DNA of 8,383 nt, taken from Myxococcales bacterium (GTDB lineage: Bacteria; Myxococcota; Polyangia; Polyangiales; Polyangiaceae). The notes below the pieces were generated by a model. The model saw only the letters and a list, made by a program, of their open reading frames with translations. It made no database searches and was not told where the DNA came from. Positions 1-5,902 of the stretch are shown one piece after another (the stretch's first letter is position 1; the number at the start of each line of letters is the position of its first letter). The stretch lies in the NCBI GenBank assembly GCA_020430865.1, contig JAGQIY010000519.1, positions 1 to 8,383 on the forward strand, written 5' to 3'. Both the position numbers and the translations under genes were made by a program.

Positions 1-999
1 GACCTCGCCGGCCTGGGCCAGCCCGCTGAACCCGAGCTCCGCTGGGACGACATCGAGCATCGCGTCTCCCGCGGGGACGCGCACAGCGCACGCGAGGTCG
101 AGCTCCACGCCAAGCGTCAGCTGGAGCGGCTCGTGACCGGTCAGCGCCTGGACCTGCAGGTGCTCGGCACGCTGTCGGCCAGCTATCTCACCCAGAGCCC
201 GGTGTTCCGCGACTTCGCGCCATTCGACTTCTCGCTGTGGTCCATCGGGCGCCTGGACGCGGCGCTGTTGTCGCTCTACGGCCACGAGCCGAGGCCCCCC
301 CTCGACTCGGACGCGTGGCCGCTGGTGTTGCGCGCGGGCACCTACCTCGGTGAGACCCTCCGCCAGGCCTTCAGAGGTCGCTGGAACGGCACCCTCCACG
401 ACGCCAAGCACGGACGCGTCATTTGCCGCACAGAAACGTTTTTGCCGCTCCAGCTGATCGAGCAACGCCTCCACGAGGGCTCGGGCTACAGCCTGATGCT
501 CAGCCTGCGGGGGAGCCTCGGAGAGACCGGGAGCGCCGAGTGGCAACACCGACTGCCGAGCGCCGTACTTCCGCCAACTCCCTGGAGCGGAAGCTGGCCA
601 ACTGCGCGGGAAGCAGCGGCCGTCTCCGAAGGTCTGATGCGCTCACCGATTTCCACCTACTGCGAGCGCCGCGGCAAGGGGCGCCTCGACGGCTCCCTCA
701 ACGACCTCGCCCGCCTGGACAGCTACCTGGCGGTCATCGCCCCGCCGGGCGACGACGTGGGCGACGACTGGAGTCGACGCGCGTGCGGCCTCCTCGGCTG
801 CCACATCGGCGAGGTGCTGCGGGTCGAGTACGACGGTCGCTGGATCGACGAGCCCACGACCGGCCCGAGCCGCTTGCAGCTCGAGCTCTCCGACGGCACC
901 AAGCTCGAGCCGCTCAGCGTCGTGCACAGCCGCCTCGTGACCGATCGCAAGTTCGGCCTGCAGGAGTGGTGTCAGACCATCGCGCTGGGTCACGCCTGA
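1..999 (+). CDS. Unrecognised protein with two related internal domains; 5' end outside window
   Basis: The frame is open from base 1 to the TGA at 997-999, giving at least 332 residues. A GTG at 133 is a possible internal start, but coding-like sequence continues upstream of it to the window edge, so the gene is treated as truncated at its 5' end. No signal peptide or membrane segment is visible in this part. Two stretches resemble each other (229-480 and about 688-945). Each has an R-L-D helix, then a G-x-x-x-G-E-x-L-R segment, then G-R-W, a strand-rich portion and a closing L-x-x-V/I-x-x-R-L segment. A linker rich in Pro, Ser and Trp separates them. I do not recognise the family, and no catalytic motif stands out. 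It converges on the L,D-transpeptidase gene with 21 bp between the stop codons. That it is a real gene is well supported by its length and the repeated domain; its function is unknown. Confidence 0.75.
   Translation, partial: DLAGLGQPAEPELRWDDIEHRVSRGDAHSAREVELHAKRQLERLVTGQRLDLQVLGTLSASYLTQSPVFRDFAPFDFSLWSIGRLDAALLSLYGHEPRPPLDSDAWPLVLRAGTYLGETLRQAFRGRWNGTLHDAKHGRVICRTETFLPLQLIEQRLHEGSGYSLMLSLRGSLGETGSAEWQHRLPSAVLPPTPWSGSWPTAREAAAVSEGLMRSPISTYCERRGKGRLDGSLNDLARLDSYLAVIAPPGDDVGDDWSRRACGLLGCHIGEVLRVEYDGRWIDEPTTGPSRLQLELSDGTKLEPLSVVHSRLVTDRKFGLQEWCQTIALGHA
229..945 (+). repeat. Two diverged copies of a ~85-residue protein domain inside the first gene
   Basis: Copy 1 is at 229-480 and copy 2 at about 688-945, seen at protein level only. 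Shared landmarks in order are R-L-D-A versus R-L-D-S, a Trp (about 316 and 769), G-T-Y-L-G-E-T-L-R versus G-C-H-I-G-E-V-L-R, G-R-W-N versus G-R-W-I, a short beta-like stretch, and Q-R-L-H-E-G versus S-R-L-V-T-D. Spacing between landmarks is nearly the same in both copies. This suggests an old internal duplication within one gene. The alignment was made by eye and no score was computed. Confidence 0.55.
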
Positions 1000-1020
1000 G
1001 CTTCACCCGAGTCGGCAGCT

Positions 1021-2718
1021 TCAGGGGTGGATGTGAACGAGGGTCCCATCACGCAAGCTCATCGCGCCGTGCCACTTCGGCGGAACCGGGGGATCCGACC
1101 ACTGAAAGAGCCAGCGAGCGTCTTCGGGTGAGAGGTTGATGCAGCCGTGGCTGCGCGGCTTCCCGAAGGAGTCGTGCCAGTACGCAGCGTGAAACGCGTA
1201 GCCCTCGGTGAAGTACTGTACGTAGGGCACGTCGCGCAGATCGAACTCGTCCCCCGCTTCGTCACCGCTCATGGTCACGCTGACGTGCTTGGTGTGAATC
1301 AGGAACTGCCCCCGCACCGTGGAGTGGGTCTCCTTCGGGTCGCCCAGTCCGTCGGCGCCGGTGGACACCAGCGTGGCGTAGACAGCGTCCGTGCCCACGT
1401 AGGCGACCAAGGTCTGCTTCAGAATCGACACCTCGATCCAGGTGCGGCCGGGCGTCGCCCACCCCGGCACCTTCTTCATCGGCTCGATCACGGTGAGCGC
1501 CTCGTCCTTGACCCACAGCCCGTCTCGAGTCTCCAGGTAGCGCGCACCGCCAACGCCCACTGACTTGCCGCTCAGCTTGAGCGCCTCGCGATAGCCGAGC
1601 AATCGCTCTTGCTTGAGTCCCGTCTTCGGATCCCCGGCGAACAGCGCTGCTACCCGAGCGCGGTTGAAAGCCACTGGCAAGCCGAAGCCTGTCACGTTCA
1701 CACCATGAAACTCACTCGGTCGCACGAGCTTCATGCGATCCAGAGGCATGATGGCCATGTCCGTACTCAACCCGAACCGCCGCCCGCCACTCTCGAACAG
1801 GCGCAAGAACGCGAAGCCGCTCTTGGGCAGCGCGCGGCCGCTGTACACGGTGCCTGGCCCCCGACTCCTGCCAGTCAGCGTCGGCGCCTGCTTGTTACCA
1901 TGGAGAAAATCTGGGACGTCGTCGAACACTTCAGCGTCCCAGGAGCGCGATCCGCGCGCCCTGGCCCTGCTCAGGCCAGGCTCCACTCGCGCTTGATCCT
2001 TCTCGCTCGGCAGCTTCGTGTAGAAGGGCGGCGTCGGGTAGCGAGAGATCCCGTAGGCGTAGGGCAGCCCTTCGCTGCGATCAGGCATCTGGCGCGCCGC
2101 CACCGCTACCGGATCTCCAACGTCGATGGACGCCGTATTGCCCACGCAGACGTAGCCCTGAGGCTCCACCTGGTACCAACCGGCGCGGCAATCGCGCGCC
2201 CGCTTGATGGGTTCTGCGCTGCGCTTGACCACCGCTCCGGCTCGTAGATAGCCAAGCTTGGTGGAGCGCCAGCTCGGCTCCGCAAAGACGTAGGTCTGCT
2301 TGCGGATCGCGGTCAGCGCGCGATCCGGGTCCACGCCGAAATCCGGGTGATATGGATGGGCGGCGACGGGTCGGTCGTCCTCGGCGTCCTCTTCAGGCTC
2401 CTCGGCGCCTGCTGGCTCCCCGCCCGCGCTGTCCTGGTCGGTGGGCCCTGCAGCGCCAGCCCGCGACGGGCGGAGCGCGACCAGCTCGACCACCGGCTCT
2501 TCCTGCGAGCGCGCGTCAGTCTCTGGCTCGTCCGGCTCCTCGGCCACTGGAACGATGTCGCGCGCTGGCACCTCCCGTGGCGGAGCTGGCAGCGCGGAGG
2601 CGAGAGCAGGCGTTGCGCGCTCCCCCCCACCCGAGCCGATTCGCTCGAAGGGACAGCTCGTCACCAACAGGCCGGAGCCCGCAGCAACCAGGCAGCTCAG
2701 AGTTCTTAGCCACGGCAT
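1021..2718 (-). CDS. Lipoprotein L,D-transpeptidase (YkuD domain) with SH3-like domain
   Basis: This 565-residue protein is a predicted periplasmic enzyme that forms 3-3 peptidoglycan cross-links or attaches proteins to peptidoglycan. An ATG at 2716-2718 is chosen because it yields a lipoprotein signal: a basic start, a hydrophobic core, then a Val-Thr-Ser-Cys lipobox with the lipidated Cys at residue 22. A longer start at 2793 would hide this signal and overlap the neighbouring gene. Residues 23-125 are a Pro/Ala/Glu-rich, acidic linker. Residues about 134-199 resemble a bacterial SH3 domain. Residues about 200-425 are a central region of unknown role. The YkuD domain covers about 426-563, with the conserved His at 510 and the S-H-G-C-I-N motif whose nucleophile is Cys526 (codon 1141-1143). 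All expected catalytic residues are present. No strong Shine-Dalgarno is visible. The gene is divergent from glutaryl-CoA dehydrogenase. Whether it acts as transpeptidase, carboxypeptidase or protein anchor cannot be told from sequence. Confidence 0.9.
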   Translation of the reverse strand: MPWLRTLSCLVAAGSGLLVTSCPFERIGSGGGERATPALASALPAPPREVPARDIVPVAEEPDEPETDARSQEEPVVELVALRPSRAGAAGPTDQDSAGGEPAGAEEPEEDAEDDRPVAAHPYHPDFGVDPDRALTAIRKQTYVFAEPSWRSTKLGYLRAGAVVKRSAEPIKRARDCRAGWYQVEPQGYVCVGNTASIDVGDPVAVAARQMPDRSEGLPYAYGISRYPTPPFYTKLPSEKDQARVEPGLSRARARGSRSWDAEVFDDVPDFLHGNKQAPTLTGRSRGPGTVYSGRALPKSGFAFLRLFESGGRRFGLSTDMAIMPLDRMKLVRPSEFHGVNVTGFGLPVAFNRARVAALFAGDPKTGLKQERLLGYREALKLSGKSVGVGGARYLETRDGLWVKDEALTVIEPMKKVPGWATPGRTWIEVSILKQTLVAYVGTDAVYATLVSTGADGLGDPKETHSTVRGQFLIHTKHVSVTMSGDEAGDEFDLRDVPYVQYFTEGYAFHAAYWHDSFGKPRSHGCINLSPEDARWLFQWSDPPVPPKWHGAMSLRDGTLVHIHP

Positions 2719-2787
2719 GGACTGCTCGGCGCATACACTGCGCCCTCCGGCCTGGCCCAGTTTCCGAAGCTTTGATAAGCCGGCGCC

Positions 2788-3966
2788 ATGCAAGAGCCCC
2801 TCAGCCTGGACGCCCTCTCCGCTCTAGACACCCACCTCAGCGAAGACGAGCTGATGATCCGTGGCGCAGTGCGTCGCCTCGTGCGCGAGCGCTACTTGCC
2901 CCGCGCGGGCGAGCTGTTCGAGAAGGAGGAGTTCCCCAAGGACCTGATCGGGGAGTTCGCGGAGATGGGCCTGCTCGGCGCCAGCCTGCAGGGCTACGGC
3001 TGCGCTGGCATGAGCGCCGTGCAGTACGGCTTGATCCTGCAGGAGCTCGAGTACGGCGACAGTGGTCTGCGCTCCTTCGTCAGCGTCCAGGGCAGCCTGG
3101 CGATGTACGCGATCCACGCCTACGGCAGCGAGGAGCAGAAGAACAAGTTCCTCCCGGAAATGGCCGCCGGAAAGCTGATCGGTTGCTTTGGGCTGACGGA
3201 GCCCGACAGTGGCTCGGACCCGGGTTCGATGAAGACCCGCGCGAGGAAGGACGGCGATCACTACGTGCTCTCGGGCACCAAGATGTGGATCACGAACTCG
3301 CCCTTCGCCGACATCGCGGTGGTCTGGGCCAAGGTCGACGACGGCGACGCGAGCTCGATCCAGGGCTTCATCGTCGAGCGCGGGATGAAGGGCTTCGAGA
3401 CCCCCAAGATCCACGGCAAGATGAGCCTGCGCTCGAGCGAGACGGGGGAGATCGTGCTCGACGAGTGCCGCGTGCCCGCCGCCAACCTGTTGCCCAACAA
3501 GCGCGGCCTCGGCGGACCCCTCGGCTGCCTCACCCAGGCTCGCTTCGGCATCTCCTGGGGCGCGCTCGGCGCTGCCAAGGCGTGCCTCGAGTCGACCATC
3601 AGCTACGCTCGCGAGCGCAGGCAGTTCGACGTGCCGATCGCCAGCAAGCAGCTGATCCAGGCCCAGTTCGCCGACATGGGCAGCGAGATCGTGAAGGGCG
3701 ACATCCTCGCACTGCACTACGGCCGCATGAAGGACAAGGGCGGCATCACGCCGGTCCAAGTGAGCCTGTGCAAGCGCAACAACGTCGGTGTTTCGCTGGA
3801 GGTCGCGCGCAAGTGCCGAGGAATTCTGGGCGGAAATGGCATCCTGCTGGAGTACCCCGCGATCCGCCACATGCTCAACCTCGAGAGCGTCTACACCTAC
3901 GAGGGCACCCACGAGGTGCACACGCTGGTCCTCGGCAAGGCGCTCACCGGCTGCAACGCATTCTGA
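2788..3966 (+). CDS. gcdH: Glutaryl-CoA dehydrogenase (decarboxylating type, acyl-CoA dehydrogenase family)
   Basis: This 392-residue FAD enzyme is predicted to oxidise and decarboxylate glutaryl-CoA to crotonyl-CoA in lysine, hydroxylysine and tryptophan breakdown, passing electrons to ETF. The whole protein closely follows the mature human GCDH from the start Met onward: the G-Y-G-C-A-G segment (residues 69-74), the flavin-binding C-F-G-L-T-E-P (133-139) with S-G-S-D-P, W-I-T-N-S-P (167-172), K-R-N-N (329-332) and L-G-G-N-G-I (347-352). Catalytic Glu372 lies in T-Y-E-G-T-H. Residues Glu88, Arg95, Ser96 and Tyr371 match Glu87, Arg94, Ser95 and Tyr369 of the human enzyme, which position the substrate carboxylate; this points to the decarboxylating form. 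The length is normal and the ATG fits the family. No clear Shine-Dalgarno precedes it. No other gene of the pathway (ETF, glutarate activation) is in the window. A general acyl-CoA dehydrogenase is the less likely alternative. Confidence 0.95.
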   Translation: MQEPLSLDALSALDTHLSEDELMIRGAVRRLVRERYLPRAGELFEKEEFPKDLIGEFAEMGLLGASLQGYGCAGMSAVQYGLILQELEYGDSGLRSFVSVQGSLAMYAIHAYGSEEQKNKFLPEMAAGKLIGCFGLTEPDSGSDPGSMKTRARKDGDHYVLSGTKMWITNSPFADIAVVWAKVDDGDASSIQGFIVERGMKGFETPKIHGKMSLRSSETGEIVLDECRVPAANLLPNKRGLGGPLGCLTQARFGISWGALGAAKACLESTISYARERRQFDVPIASKQLIQAQFADMGSEIVKGDILALHYGRMKDKGGITPVQVSLCKRNNVGVSLEVARKCRGILGGNGILLEYPAIRHMLNLESVYTYEGTHEVHTLVLGKALTGCNAF

Positions 3967-3973
3967 GGTCGTC

Positions 3974-3997
3974 GGAGCGCTGGCGGCTCAACGCTCC
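3974..3997. terminator. Possible weak bidirectional terminator hairpin between convergent genes
   Basis: GGAGCG (3974-3979) can pair with CGCTCC (3992-3997) across a 12-base loop, in the 21-bp gap between the glutaryl-CoA dehydrogenase stop and the GNAT stop and slightly into the GNAT gene. The stem is only six pairs and has no T-run on either side, so it is not a classical intrinsic terminator. It is listed only because of its position between two convergent stops; chance is quite possible in sequence this GC-rich. Confidence 0.2.
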
Positions 3998-4791
3998 ACG
4001 GGGATCGCCAGCTCGAAGAAGGTCGTGAGCGGCTCGAACCCGAAGCGGGTGTACAGCCGCTCGGAGTCGGCCCCGGCCTTGGCCAGGATGTAGACGGTCC
4101 CTTCCAGGTTCGTGCGACGATAGCTCTCGACGGCGCGACGAAGTAGCGCGCTGCAGATCCCGCGGCGGCGGAACTCGGCGTGGGTCAACACGTCCTGGAA
4201 GCGCGCTTCGTTTTCCCCCCGGATCAACCCGAGGGCGCCCACCAGCTGTCCGTCTCTGAAGGCGCCGAACCACTCTCCCTCCCCCCCTTCGACCAGGTCT
4301 CGATAGCCCGCGTACAGCCAGTAGGCGCGTTCCATGGCGAAGAAGCCGCCGTCGTCGTTGATCTGCGCGGTGAGCGTGACCGCCTGTCGCCAGTCGGCGT
4401 CCCCTGCGAAGCCGCGGAGCTCGATGCCTTCGGGGGGGAGAGCGGAGGGCAATGGCCGACGCCCGTCGAGTCCGAGGAAATGATTCACGTAGAGCTGAGC
4501 ACCGGGGCCCAGCTCATCGATCCAGCTGGGCTCGTTGGCGGGTACGTGGGGCTCCTCCCACAACAGAAACGCCCGATCGCACTCAGTGGACTGCTGCTCG
4601 AGTAGCCAACGTCCAAGCCAGTACTCCACTCCGCGCTCGGCAGGCGACGCCTCGAGCAGCAGCGCGTGACCGTAGTTGAAGTCGATGCGCTCGGGCGTGC
4701 GCGAGACCATGTATCCCGGGCGCGCGGCCCAGTGGGTCATGCGCGGCTTGGCGAAACGCTGGCTTCGAGAGGCTGGCCCGTCCGCGGACAT
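3988..4791 (-). CDS. GNAT-family N-acetyltransferase
   Basis: This protein of about 267 residues is predicted to transfer an acetyl group from acetyl-CoA to an amine; the substrate is unknown. The C-terminal part (residues about 174-258) is a GNAT fold: a G-x-L-V-G-A-L-G-L strand, then the strand and loop before motif A (Q-D-V-x-T-H), then R-R-R-G-I-C-S-A-L (from about residue 208), which fits the Q/R-x-x-G-x-G/A acetyl-CoA pyrophosphate-binding loop with Cys at the last position. A final R-L-Y-x-R-F-G-F segment is the typical GNAT C-terminal helix and strand. The N-terminal 120 residues include R-T-P-E and a N-Y-G-H segment like those preceding the GNAT domain in a group of two-part acetyltransferases. 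ATG 4789-4791 was chosen; ATG 4738-4740 is equally possible and leaves the recognisable homology intact. Neither has a good ribosome site. An upstream start at 4938 would overlap galE and is rejected. Confidence 0.82.
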   Translation of the reverse strand: MSADGPASRSQRFAKPRMTHWAARPGYMVSRTPERIDFNYGHALLLEASPAERGVEYWLGRWLLEQQSTECDRAFLLWEEPHVPANEPSWIDELGPGAQLYVNHFLGLDGRRPLPSALPPEGIELRGFAGDADWRQAVTLTAQINDDGGFFAMERAYWLYAGYRDLVEGGEGEWFGAFRDGQLVGALGLIRGENEARFQDVLTHAEFRRRGICSALLRRAVESYRRTNLEGTVYILAKAGADSERLYTRFGFEPLTTFFELAIPVER

Positions 4792-4863
4792 CACCGAGCT
4801 AGTCTTGACGCGGAGGCGCCCGGCCGCAACGGTACGTCGCCATGATCCGCAGAGTAACCGCCA

Positions 4864-4886
4864 GTCACAGGTCGGAAGGTCACAGG
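4864..4886. promoter_or_regulatory. Direct repeat GTCACAGG x2 upstream of galE
   Basis: Two identical copies of GTCACAGG lie at 4864-4871 and 4879-4886, 15 bp start to start, in the 127-bp divergent gap between the GNAT gene and galE. The second copy ends 32 bp before the galE ATG. The arrangement could be a pair of half-sites for a regulator of galE, of the GNAT gene or of both. A TTGACG at 4805-4810 resembles a -35 box on the plus strand, but no good -10 follows at 16-18 bp. The role is inferred from position only. Confidence 0.25.
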
Positions 4887-4918
4887 CTCCTTGCGCTTGG
4901 GCGTCGCGGGGCGGAGCG

Positions 4919-5902
4919 ATGACCCGCGCCCTGGTCACCGGCGGCGCTGGCTACGTGGGCAGCCATACCGTGCGCCACCTGCTGACCGCAGGCTGTGAGG
5001 TGGTGATCCTCGACGACCTCAGCACCGGGCACGCGGAATCGATTCCCCAGGGCATCGAGCTCTTGAATGTGGACCTGCGGGATCGCCGGGCCATGCGCGA
5101 CTCGCTCCAGGGGCGACGCTTCGACGCCGTGCTTCACTTCGCCGCGCGCTCGCTGGTCGGCGAGTCGATGCAGAAGCCCTACGAGTATCTGCGGGACAAC
5201 TTCGCTGGCGCCCTCAATCTCATCGAGTGGTGTAGCGAGGTCGGGGTCGAGCGCTTCGTGCTCTCGTCCACCGCGAACCTGTTCGGGAACGGGGGGCAGG
5301 AGCCCATAGCGGAAACCGACGAGATCGCGCCAGGCAGCCCATACGGGGAGTCCAAGTTCCTGATCGAGCGCGCGCTCGCTTGGGCCGAGCGCATCCACGG
5401 CATGCGCTACGCGTGCCTACGCTACTTCAACGCCGCAGGCGCGCTCGAGGACGGCAGCATCGGAGAGCACCACGACCCCGAGACGCACCTGATCCCCATC
5501 GTGCTCCAGGTCGCCCTGGGACAACGCGATCGCGTCACGGTCTTCGGTGACGACTACGAGACCCGGGACGGCACCTGCATCCGCGACTACATCCACGTCT
5601 CGGACTTGGCGACCGCACACGTCGCCGCCGTCGAGCGCCTCGGCGATCGCAGCCTGGCGCTGAACCTCGGCAACGGCTCGGGCTTCTCGGTGCTCGAGGT
5701 GCTCGAGATGGCGCGCAAGGTCACCGGCCATCGCATCCCCCACGTGCTTGGCGAGCGACGTCCAGGAGATCCTGCCACGCTCGTCGCTTGCTCCGAGCGA
5801 GCCAAGGAGCTCCTTGGCTGGGCCCCCAAGCACGACCTCGACGCGATCGTCGGCCACGCCTGGGCCTGGCACTCCAAGCATCCGCACGGATTCAAATCAT
5901 AG
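4919..5902 (+). CDS. galE: UDP-glucose 4-epimerase (extended SDR family)
   Basis: This 327-residue cytoplasmic enzyme interconverts UDP-glucose and UDP-galactose, supplying galactosyl units for polysaccharide or lipopolysaccharide, and serves the Leloir pathway. The N-terminus has the NAD-binding G-G-A-G-Y-V-G (residues 8-14). The catalytic triad is Thr118 in S-S-T-A together with Tyr142 and Lys146 in Y-G-E-S-K. R-Y-F-N-A-A-G and G-T-C-I-R-D-Y-I-H-V are standard GalE segments of the substrate site. Leu288 in R-P-G-D-P-A-T-L occupies the position of the bulky gatekeeper Tyr299 of E. coli GalE, so N-acetylated UDP-sugars may also fit. ATG 4919-4921 is chosen because homology begins right there and GGAG lies just upstream (4913-4916, closer than ideal). 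An in-frame start at 4676 would add 81 residues unlike any epimerase. Length is typical. It is the only sugar-nucleotide gene in the window. Its stop abuts that of the convergent M20 gene. Confidence 0.93.
   Translation: MTRALVTGGAGYVGSHTVRHLLTAGCEVVILDDLSTGHAESIPQGIELLNVDLRDRRAMRDSLQGRRFDAVLHFAARSLVGESMQKPYEYLRDNFAGALNLIEWCSEVGVERFVLSSTANLFGNGGQEPIAETDEIAPGSPYGESKFLIERALAWAERIHGMRYACLRYFNAAGALEDGSIGEHHDPETHLIPIVLQVALGQRDRVTVFGDDYETRDGTCIRDYIHVSDLATAHVAAVERLGDRSLALNLGNGSGFSVLEVLEMARKVTGHRIPHVLGERRPGDPATLVACSERAKELLGWAPKHDLDAIVGHAWAWHSKHPHGFKS

Noticed and set aside
996..1024. Bulged 7-bp stem CTGAGCT/AGCTTCAG between convergent stops
   Set aside because: It is imperfect, has a 14-base loop and no T-run, so it is too weak to call a terminator.
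423..1139. 238-residue plus-strand frame overlapping the first gene
   Set aside because: Its composition is Arg/Pro/Ala-rich and it runs into the transpeptidase gene; it is a shadow of the frame that carries the repeated domain.
2719..2787. Promoter elements in the transpeptidase/dehydrogenase divergent gap, including a sigma-54-like GG...GC
   Set aside because: The GG-N10-GC spacing does not fit, and the candidate -10 boxes (TGATAA, TATGCG) have no partner -35. Promoters must be there, but I cannot place them.
2719..2793. Longer start for the L,D-transpeptidase at 2793
   Set aside because: It would place 25 unrelated residues before the lipoprotein signal and overlap the start of the divergent dehydrogenase gene.
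2824..3921. 365-residue open frame antisense to glutaryl-CoA dehydrogenase
   Set aside because: It is Ala/Leu/Val/His-biased with no motif, and lies exactly opposite a conserved gene, as expected from G/C-ending codons.
2352..4028. 558-residue plus-strand open frame across the transpeptidase start and the dehydrogenase gene
   Set aside because: It is rich in Arg, Pro and Ala with no domain pattern and overlaps two well-identified genes in another frame; a typical shadow in GC-rich DNA.
4676..4918. Upstream in-frame extension of galE (81 extra residues)
   Set aside because: The NAD-binding motif of GalE starts right after ATG 4919. The extension has no family resemblance and lies opposite the GNAT coding region.
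4792..4938. Longer start for the GNAT gene at 4938
   Set aside because: The added 49 residues are Arg/Ala-rich, overlap the galE start and have no match to the acetyltransferase N-terminal pattern.
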